Positions 1 through 4,483 of a stretch of 5,699 bases of DNA are shown one piece after another. Each line of letters opens with the position of its first letter. The stretch's first letter is position 1. The notes beneath the pieces are model-generated. The model searched no databases, was not told the DNA's origin, and saw only the letters and a program-made list of their open reading frames with translations. The position numbers were made by a program, and so were the translations under genes. This DNA is from an uncultured Bacteroidia bacterium (GTDB lineage: Bacteria > Bacteroidota > Bacteroidia > Bacteroidales > UBA932). Location of the stretch: contig CADBPH010000164.1 in NCBI GenBank assembly GCA_902796455.1, positions 1 through 5,699 of the forward strand, written 5' to 3'.

Positions 1-345
1 GCCTGCATCACAGCTGCGCATGGGACCGGGCCGCAATACCGGCAAGGGCAATATGTCTATGTCTACGACATCGTCGAATCCCAAGCCTCCGGCATCCAGT
101 GCCTTTTGTACGAAAGACGCTACTTCAGCAACGGCGGCATGACGGGCAATACCGGCCCGTACGGGTATTACCAGACACCTTCCCTGCACGCGCTGCACGA
201 AATCGTTTCCGGAAACACGGGGCCCGTCACACACAGCGGCATTGTCATCGACAACTTGCTGACCGTCCATGACTATGCAGATTTATACCCTTCCTCCGGA
301 GGATGGCTTCCCAGCGGTGCGTCCGGATATCAAATCGACGAATGA
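1..345 (+). CDS. C-terminal end of an unrecognised protein (5' partial)
   Basis: Frame 1 is open from the first base of the window to TGA at 343-345, followed at once by an in-frame TAA, so 114 C-terminal residues are visible. The other two forward frames contain stops in this stretch. The residues are rich in Gly, Tyr and Ser and start with a beta-strand-like run (QYVYVYDIV). The short motif GNTGP occurs twice, about 30 residues apart (GNTGPYGYY and GNTGPVTHS). The end (GGWLPSGASGYQIDE) is polar, with no membrane segment. I do not recognise the family. The composition would suit the end of a secreted or surface beta-rich protein, but that is only an impression. It lies 46 bp upstream of the GDPD-like lipoprotein on the same strand. 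A promoter box lies between them, so co-transcription is not required. A start inside this fragment (for example TTG at 106) is unlikely, because the frame is open upstream of it. Confidence 0.6.
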   Translation, partial: ACITAAHGTGPQYRQGQYVYVYDIVESQASGIQCLLYERRYFSNGGMTGNTGPYGYYQTPSLHALHEIVSGNTGPVTHSGIVIDNLLTVHDYADLYPSSGGWLPSGASGYQIDE

Positions 346-365
346 TAAACAAAACACTTTTTTGT

Positions 366-373
366 TATCTTTG
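366..373 (+). promoter_or_regulatory. Bacteroidota -7 promoter box for the GDPD-like lipoprotein gene
   Basis: TATCTTTG is a perfect match to the Bacteroidota -7 consensus TAnnTTTG. It lies 18 bp before the chosen ATG at 392, so transcription should begin about 378-380 and leave a leader of only about 12-14 nt. No good TTTG -33 element is present 19-21 bp upstream, so the call rests on the -7 box and its position. An A/T-rich inverted repeat (348-354 with 360-366, loop of 5) directly precedes and touches the box. Confidence 0.55.
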
Positions 374-391
374 CGTAAACTGATATTCCAC

Positions 392-1495
392 ATGAGACAC
401 ACCAAGCTTTTCCGCAGCCTCGCGCTGCTGACGATTGCTACCGCCATGGCGGCATCCTGCGCCACCCCTACCCTGCAAACCCCCATTCCCTGGACCGTTG
501 CCCACCGCGGATGCTGGCTGAAAGAAGGAAATGAGTTTTATATTCCCGAAAACTGCCCGGCAGGAGTTGAAATGGCTGCCCGTTTCGGGTATCCGGCAAT
601 CGAATGCGATGTAAAATATACCTTGGACAGCGTCATGGTGATCATGCACGACAAGACGATCAACCGGACCATGCGTACGGCCGACGGCTATCAGCCGATT
701 GCGGAGCCCGTCGCGGTCAAGGACGTGACATTCGAAGAGCTGCGCACGAAATATGTGCTGGCTTCCACCGACCCTGCCCTCCGCACCCCCATCCCGACCC
801 TGGAAGAAGAGTTGACTGCATGCAAGAAATACGGAATCGTCGCCATGCTGCACAGCGCCGTGCCGGAATCTTACCGCATGGCCCAGGACATGCTGGGAGA
901 CAAGGGCTGGATTTGTTTCAGCAGCGATCCTGTCGTGTTGAAATCCCGCGAGTTCTCCAAGTGCCTGGTCCTGCGCGATCCGGGGAAAAAGCCTGTGGAA
1001 ACAACCCTCCAGTACCTGAAGGAAATCGGGCAGCCCTGCGGCATGAGTACCATGAAATACAACATGCTGGACAAGGCGTATATCCAGTCTGTCAAAGATG
1101 CCGGTTTCGAAGTTCAGGCTTCGATTTTCCCGTCTCCGCATGAGCAGCGCGCCCTTATGGACGGCGTAACCATCGAGCTGACAGATTTCTTCTGGTTCCA
1201 GACAGAAGGACGGGAGCCCGCACAGGTATTCAAAAAAGGGAGGACAAGTCTTGCTGAAGGCGAAACCCTTACCTGGAATGCTTCCGAGCAGGAATTTGCC
1301 GGACTGACCCTTGTCCTCAAGTTTGAAGGAGAAGTGGAAGTATCTTTCTGCGGCCGGCAGTATACCTTCCGCCACGACACGCCGGCCGAAGAGGTTTTGG
1401 GTGTCAGGATGTACAAAACCGCCCCTTCCATTACGGTCAAGGCCCTTTCGCCCGTCAAGGTATCCAGCTGCCGGGCCGACTTGTACCAGTTCTGA
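392..1495 (+). CDS. GDPD-fold lipoprotein (glycerophosphodiester phosphodiesterase-like), active site divergent
   Basis: The product is 367 residues. It begins with a lipoprotein signal peptide: Arg/Lys-rich start, hydrophobic stretch 9-20 and lipobox AAS-C at Cys23, implying a membrane-anchored periplasmic protein. The start at 392 is chosen because it gives this signal peptide. An in-frame ATG at 269 would add 41 residues overlapping the previous gene and crossing the promoter. GDPD landmarks follow in order: AHRG (His38-Gly40), PEN (Glu53-Asn54), ECD (Glu71, Asp73) and MHD (His86-Asp87). These are the two catalytic histidines and early metal ligands of a family that hydrolyses glycerophosphodiesters to glycerol-3-phosphate and an alcohol. 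The later Glu-x-Lys strand of typical members aligns here with AMLHSAV (His154), so a metal ligand and a lysine appear lost. The usual Trp near residue 243 is also absent. Residues about 275-367 form an extra beta-rich C-terminal domain. No Shine-Dalgarno is visible. Fold is fairly certain; enzymatic activity is uncertain. Confidence 0.85.
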   Translation: MRHTKLFRSLALLTIATAMAASCATPTLQTPIPWTVAHRGCWLKEGNEFYIPENCPAGVEMAARFGYPAIECDVKYTLDSVMVIMHDKTINRTMRTADGYQPIAEPVAVKDVTFEELRTKYVLASTDPALRTPIPTLEEELTACKKYGIVAMLHSAVPESYRMAQDMLGDKGWICFSSDPVVLKSREFSKCLVLRDPGKKPVETTLQYLKEIGQPCGMSTMKYNMLDKAYIQSVKDAGFEVQASIFPSPHEQRALMDGVTIELTDFFWFQTEGREPAQVFKKGRTSLAEGETLTWNASEQEFAGLTLVLKFEGEVEVSFCGRQYTFRHDTPAEEVLGVRMYKTAPSITVKALSPVKVSSCRADLYQF

Positions 1496-1525
1496 CCTCC
1501 GATAAGGCAAAGAGTTTGACGACAA

Positions 1526-1550
1526 CCTGTCGCACGGCAAAACAGACAGG
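1526..1550. terminator. Weak candidate hairpin between two convergent genes
   Basis: CCTGTC (1526-1531) and GACAGG (1545-1550) can pair over a 13-nt loop in the 74-bp gap between the stop codons of the GDPD-like gene and the metallophosphoesterase gene. The place is right for a shared bidirectional terminator. However, the stem is only 6 bp, the loop is long and there is no T-run on either side, so this is a weak call. Confidence 0.2.
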
Positions 1551-1569
1551 AACGACTGGATTGCTCTTT

Positions 1570-2526
1570 CTACTTCCGATACATGAAGTTGCAGATGCGG
1601 TCCCGGTGTTCCTGCTCGATCATTGTCCACTGGGCGGGCTTGACCTCCCCTTCCGCTGCCGGTTTCGGGAAGAAGAATTCATATTCATGGATCTGCGCTT
1701 CCGCGTGATCCTCTTCAAGGCGGAGGACGGTATAACCGATGTCTCCCCAGTGCCCCGTGGAAGGGCAGCACAGCGTACGGATCAAGGTGCGTTCCCTGTA
1801 GTTTTTCTTGATCCACGCATCGTGCCAGACATGGTTATGCCCGTAAATATACCCGCAGCAGGTCGGACTGCCAAGCAGAACCGCACTGACGCCCGTTTCA
1901 TCAATCGGATGATGCGCCGTTACAAACACCGGCTTGTCCGTATAGGAAGACAGTTTTGCCGCCAGCCACTGCTTTTGTCCGTCATTCAGCCCGCCCCTGA
2001 CAATCCCTTTGTCGGGATCGGGATCTTCCTGCAGGGAATCCAGCAGGATGATATCAGCCCGCGGAGTCTCCACGACAAAGACCATACGGTCCTGTACCTG
2101 GGTCGCCGCGGCCTTTTCCGGGAAAGCATCCGCAAAACGCTTCCGGCGGTCATGGTTCCCCATGGCCATGGTAAGGCGGATTCCGGCCGCCTCGAGCGGC
2201 GTGACAATCTCTTTCAGGACCGCATACTCCTCCGGTTTCCCCTGCAAGTAGGCCAGATCTCCCAGGGCGATGACATTCCGGGGCTTGGGATCCATGGCGA
2301 GGATGTCGGCGACGGTCCGCTGCAGCTTCATCTGCTGGTATCCGCCCGGATTGGTATGGAGATCGGAAATGATGACGACCAAATTGTCATCAAACTCGCC
2401 CGCCTTCTTTTTCCGCCGTTTAACTTCTGCGGGAATCTTTCCCAACATCCCGAGCGGTGCAGCTTTCAAGATTGCGCCTTGCACTCCGAGGAAGGCCATG
2501 CTTCCGATGAATTTTCTCCTGTCCAT
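1570..2526 (-). CDS. Exported calcineurin-like metallophosphoesterase with Tat-type signal
   Basis: The product is 318 residues. All motifs of the calcineurin-like phosphoesterase superfamily are present in order: DLH (Asp55, His57), GD (Asp90), GNHD (Asn124-His125-Asp126), HHP (His205-His206) and GHNH (His230, His232). These ligands hold two metal ions that activate water to cleave a phosphoester, so the enzyme should be active. The substrate cannot be read from sequence. The N-terminus MDRRKFIGSMAFLG has a twin arginine (3-4) before a hydrophobic stretch, as in Tat signal peptides of Bacteroidota, so the protein is probably exported folded with its metals. No clear cleavage site is seen. 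The start at 2526 is chosen because the 33-codon extension to 2625 would be translated from the 3' end of ssrA. The gene converges with the GDPD-like gene and lies 59 bp downstream of ssrA on the same strand. No Shine-Dalgarno is visible. Confidence 0.9.
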   Translation of the reverse strand: MDRRKFIGSMAFLGVQGAILKAAPLGMLGKIPAEVKRRKKKAGEFDDNLVVIISDLHTNPGGYQQMKLQRTVADILAMDPKPRNVIALGDLAYLQGKPEEYAVLKEIVTPLEAAGIRLTMAMGNHDRRKRFADAFPEKAAATQVQDRMVFVVETPRADIILLDSLQEDPDPDKGIVRGGLNDGQKQWLAAKLSSYTDKPVFVTAHHPIDETGVSAVLLGSPTCCGYIYGHNHVWHDAWIKKNYRERTLIRTLCCPSTGHWGDIGYTVLRLEEDHAEAQIHEYEFFFPKPAAEGEVKPAQWTMIEQEHRDRICNFMYRK

Positions 2527-2542
2527 GATGAATCGATTATTC

Positions 2543-2559
2543 CGGGCCAGAAAAGCCCG
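2543..2559 (-). terminator. Candidate hairpin between ssrA and the metallophosphoesterase gene
   Basis: CGGGC and GCCCG form a 5-bp all-GC stem with a 7-nt loop, 27 nt after the mature tmRNA 3' end. It could end most ssrA transcripts or protect their 3' ends. The sequence after it on the minus strand (GGAATAATCG) has no U-run, so termination would be weak and some read-through into the metallophosphoesterase gene is plausible. It could equally be a structure in that gene's leader. Confidence 0.3.
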
Positions 2560-2585
2560 TAAAGTTAAATAAGACAACGACTTAG

Positions 2586-2981
2586 TGGAGATGGGCGGAG
2601 TCGAACCGCCGTCCAAACACCGCACCAGGCGGCTTTCTACACGCTTATTCTTCCTTTGGTTGTCGGCCTCGGCCTGCCGGAAGACGGGCCAGCAGAAGCT
2701 TATCCTCTGAAACTTGACCGGCGGCAGAGGAGTCGGCCGGTGCAGCCCGTTTGAATGATACCCCGGACTCGGAACAAAACAGGCGGAATGTCCGCGGGAT
2801 ACTCGTCGGCGCCGCAGCCTTGGCGACGCGGATTAAGCTAATTGACTCTGGTCAAATTAGGCAGCGAGTGCATAATTGTTGTTGCCAACTAATTTTTTGA
2901 AGACTGAGATTAACGGGCAAGTCTCCTACGCCCGACGTGCTTACCGTCTCGCATCAGTGCTGTCAAAACCAGTACATCCCC
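2586..2981 (-). ncRNA. ssrA: Transfer-messenger RNA (tmRNA)
   Basis: This RNA rescues ribosomes stalled on broken mRNAs and tags the unfinished protein for proteolysis, working with SmpB. The mature 5' end GGGGATG (2981-2975) pairs with CATCTCC (2593-2587), giving a 7-bp acceptor stem with one G-U pair. The discriminator is A at 2586. The T arm is GGCGG-TTCGACT-CCGCC. The next bases are CTA, so CCA is not encoded and must be added. Pseudoknot 1 is readable at 2899-2934: stem CGGGC/GCCCG (2934-2930 with 2918-2914) plus GGAGACT (2926-2920) with AGTCTTC (2905-2899), including one G-U pair. Twelve nucleotides later the resume codon GGC begins the tag GNNNYALAA. The tag stop lies in a helix at 2838-2860 (CTAATT..GAC with GTC..AATTAG, one bulge). 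The GC-rich remainder, about 2620-2830, should hold the later pseudoknots; I did not resolve these fully. Length is 396 nt, normal for one-piece bacterial tmRNA. Confidence 0.97.
2857..2886 (-). other. tmRNA proteolysis-tag reading frame (GNNNYALAA, stop TAA)
   Basis: Read on the minus strand, the codons are GGC AAC AAC AAT TAT GCA CTC GCT GCC TAA. They encode GNNNYALAA, preceded by the AAAATTAGTT context usual before a resume codon. The stalled nascent chain would also receive Ala from the charged tmRNA. The C-terminal ALAA is the signal recognised by ClpXP-type proteases. Positions 2-4 are all Asn, so the tag has no acidic residue. Confidence 0.95.
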
Positions 2982-2988
2982 AGCGAGC

Positions 2989-3009
2989 CTCCCTCCGAAA
3001 GGATGGGAG
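2989..3009 (-). other. Hairpin in the predicted 5' leader of precursor tmRNA
   Basis: On the minus strand CTCCC-A-TCC, loop TTTC, GGA-GGGAG forms an 8-bp stem with one bulged A. It occupies nearly all of the short stretch between the predicted ssrA transcription start (about 3010) and the mature 5' end at 2981. It would therefore be removed with the leader, by inference through RNase P cleavage before GGGGATG. On the plus strand the same DNA folds with a GAAA loop, but plus-strand transcription is expected to start downstream of it. Confidence 0.5.
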
Positions 3010-3014
3010 TTCTG

Positions 3015-3022
3015 CAAAGATA
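3015..3022 (-). promoter_or_regulatory. ssrA promoter -7 box
   Basis: Read leftward, TATCTTTG matches the Bacteroidota -7 consensus TAnnTTTG and is identical to the box before the GDPD-like gene. It lies 33 bp before the mature tmRNA 5' end and predicts a start near 3010, giving a leader of about 29 nt. No TTTG element is found 19-21 bp upstream, so the -33 half is not supported. Confidence 0.6.
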
Positions 3023-3030
3023 TGCCATTT

Positions 3031-3062
3031 TTTCAGAAATAGTCATGTTTTTTGTAAATTTG
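3031..3062 (+). promoter_or_regulatory. Promoter of the sugar-transfer operon
   Basis: TAAATTTG at 3055-3062 is a perfect TAnnTTTG -7 box. TTTC at 3031-3034, 20 bp upstream, is one base off the TTTG -33 element at the ideal spacing. Transcription should begin about 3068, leaving a leader of roughly 16 nt before the ATG at 3084. It lies back to back with the ssrA promoter, with the two -7 boxes separated by only 32 bp. Confidence 0.65.
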
Positions 3063-3083
3063 CATGGTTAACCTGCCACTTGC

Positions 3084-3824
3084 ATGATGACAGACAAACT
3101 CTCCGCATACGAATTTACGATTATCGTCCCTGTCTATAACGAGGTGGACAACATGCCGGCATTGGAAGAACGCCTGGGCCGTTTCCTTCCGCAATGCAAG
3201 TACAAAGCCTGCGTCTTGTTCGTGGATGACGGTTCCCGGGACGGAAGCCTGGAAGCCTTGCAAGCGGCCTGTTCCCGCAATCCAGATTTTTACTTTATCA
3301 GTTTCGCCAAGAACGCCGGTCTCAGTGCAGCGCTCAAGGCCGGCATCGATGTGACATCCTCCCCGTATCTGGGATACATGGATGCCGACTTGCAGACGGC
3401 TCCTGAGGATTTCAACCTGCTGCTGGAAGATATCCGGGATTACAGCATGGTCATCGGCATCCGTGCCAACAGGAAGGATTCCTTCTTCAAGAATCTCCAG
3501 TCCAAAATCGCCAACGGATTCCATCGGATGATGACCGGAGACGGAGCCATCGACACAGGGTGCCCGCTGAAAGTGCTCCAGACAGATGCCGCCCGCCGGC
3601 TTCCGCTCTTCAAGGGCATGCACCGCTTCCTGCCCGCCTTGATTCTCCTTCAGGATGGTGGGTCTTATAAACAAGTGCCTGTCAGGCATTTCCCCCGAGC
3701 GGCAGGGAAATCGAAATACCACTTGTGGAATCGCCTCTGGGGCCCGTTTGCGGATTGTTTTGCTTACCGCTGGATGAAGCCCCGCTATATTAATTACACG
3801 ATTTCACGCGAGAATATCCGATAA
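3084..3824 (+). CDS. Family-2 glycosyltransferase, polyprenyl-phosphate sugar synthase type
   Basis: The product is 246 residues with a GT-A fold. It shows the N-terminal strand FTIIVPVYNE (11-20), VDDGS (Asp48-Asp49, nucleotide binding), NAGLSAALKAG (77-87), and the metal-binding DADLQ (Asp100, Asp102). A late basic motif, RHFPRAAGKSKY (201-212), matches the H-x-x-R-x-x-G-x-SKY signature of the dolichol-phosphate mannose synthase, ArnC and GtrB group. Such enzymes move a sugar from a nucleotide donor to polyprenyl phosphate at the cytoplasmic face. Unlike ArnC or GtrB it stops soon after this motif and has no C-terminal transmembrane pair, so it should be a peripheral protein like soluble DPM1. 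The sugar is not predictable. ATG at 3084 is followed by a second in-frame ATG at 3087; either could be used. It is first in an operon, with the LAB_N gene beginning 5 bp after its stop. Confidence 0.93.
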   Translation: MMTDKLSAYEFTIIVPVYNEVDNMPALEERLGRFLPQCKYKACVLFVDDGSRDGSLEALQAACSRNPDFYFISFAKNAGLSAALKAGIDVTSSPYLGYMDADLQTAPEDFNLLLEDIRDYSMVIGIRANRKDSFFKNLQSKIANGFHRMMTGDGAIDTGCPLKVLQTDAARRLPLFKGMHRFLPALILLQDGGSYKQVPVRHFPRAAGKSKYHLWNRLWGPFADCFAYRWMKPRYINYTISRENIR

Positions 3825-3829
3825 GCCCT

Positions 3830-4483
3830 ATGACCGCCCAACTCCCGAAATGGATCATTTTCACGGTCGGTTTTGCCGCGCAGTTCTTCTTCTCCGCCAG
3901 GACCTTGTTCCAATGGTGGAAATCGGAGAAGGCCCGCCGCGTGGTCTCCCCCTCCGCCTATTGGGTCCTCAGCGTTCTGGGCGCATGGCTGATGTTTGTC
4001 TACGGCGTCTTGCGCAGCGACTTTTCCATCATCCTCGGGCAGCTCATTTCCTACTATATCTATCTGTGGAATCTCCATGCGAAAGGCATCTGGAAAGACC
4101 TGCATGCCCTGCTGAAGACCCTTCTGCTGGCTACGCCTGTGGTCGCCGTTTTCCTGCTGATCCGGGATATCCCCGCGTTCGCGGAAACATTCCTCCGCAA
4201 CAAGGACATCCCCCTGTGGCTTGTCATTTTCGGTTCCGCCGGACAGGTGATTTTCACCCTCCGGTTTATCTACCAATGGGCCTACTCCCGCAGGAAAGGT
4301 GCCTCCATGCTGCCACTGGGCTTCTGGCTTATCAGCCTTCTGGGGTCCTGCGTCATTGTTTCTTACGGCATCGTCCGAAAAGATCCGGTCCTGATCCTGG
4401 GCCAATCCTTCGGACTGCTCGCCTATATCCGCAACCTGATGATCGGACTCCGCAAGGGATTCGGTGAAAAAGAATTGAAATAA
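3830..4483 (+). CDS. Two-repeat LAB_N (lipid A biosynthesis N-terminal domain) membrane protein
   Basis: The product is 217 residues and strongly hydrophobic. Two clearly homologous units, about residues 8-86 and 130-209, are joined by a hydrophobic linker (92-112). Each carries the same pattern: F/G-x-x-x-Q-x-x-F-x-x-R-x-x-x-QW, a basic turn, P-x-x-x-W/F-x-x-S-x-x-G, YGxxRxD, ILGQ, then Y-x-x-NL (YGVLRSDFSIILGQ against YGIVRKDPVLILGQ). This is the LAB_N family, named for its N-terminal fusion to lipid-A-disaccharide synthase in some Proteobacteria. It resembles PQ-loop/SWEET-type three-helix repeats, so about six to seven membrane segments are expected. No LpxB catalytic domain is present, so it is not LpxB. 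It sits 5 bp after the GT2 and overlaps the GT39-like gene by one base (TAATG), implying coupled translation. A function in handling or translocating the lipid-linked sugar is inferred from position only. Confidence 0.88.
   Translation: MTAQLPKWIIFTVGFAAQFFFSARTLFQWWKSEKARRVVSPSAYWVLSVLGAWLMFVYGVLRSDFSIILGQLISYYIYLWNLHAKGIWKDLHALLKTLLLATPVVAVFLLIRDIPAFAETFLRNKDIPLWLVIFGSAGQVIFTLRFIYQWAYSRRKGASMLPLGFWLISLLGSCVIVSYGIVRKDPVLILGQSFGLLAYIRNLMIGLRKGFGEKELK

Noticed and set aside
348..366. A/T-rich inverted repeat as terminator of the first gene
   Set aside because: The stem has only one G-C pair and its right arm runs into the -7 promoter box, so termination is unlikely to be efficient.
269..391. 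An upstream ATG for the GDPD-like protein, adding 41 residues
   Set aside because: It would overlap the end of the previous gene, cross the promoter box and bury the lipoprotein signal peptide.
365..1630. 421-codon open frame on the minus strand over the GDPD-like gene
   Set aside because: It is an antisense shadow of a GC-rich gene. Its sequence has no recognisable motif, and the plus strand shows clear GDPD motifs and a signal peptide.
1516..2562. 348-codon open frame on the plus strand over the metallophosphoesterase
   Set aside because: It is antisense to a gene with all five phosphoesterase motifs, has no motif of its own and has the composition of a reverse-frame shadow.
2560..2567. 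TAACTTTA on the minus strand as a private promoter for the metallophosphoesterase
   Set aside because: It is one base off TAnnTTTG with no TTTG at the right distance, and the implied start would fall inside the hairpin at 2543-2559. Read-through from ssrA is as likely.
2527..2625. A 33-codon N-terminal extension of the metallophosphoesterase (MRCLDGGSTPPIS...)
   Set aside because: It is read from the T arm and acceptor end of ssrA. The Tat-type signal MDRRKF begins at the internal ATG at 2526, so the extension is an artefact.
2876..3139. 87-codon plus-strand open frame across ssrA and the divergent promoter
   Set aside because: It lies on the antisense of a structured RNA and the promoters, so its openness is accidental.
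3033..3722. 229-codon minus-strand open frame over the GT2 gene, with similar minus-strand frames at 3794-4405 and 4579-5250
   Set aside because: They are shadows of the three operon genes. They are rich in His, Gln and Arg, lack family motifs and run through the operon promoter or gene junctions.
3830..4483. Annotation as LpxB or a lauroyl acyltransferase because of the LAB_N name
   Set aside because: Neither the LpxB glycosyltransferase domain nor an acyltransferase HX4D motif is present; the protein consists only of two LAB_N units and a linker.
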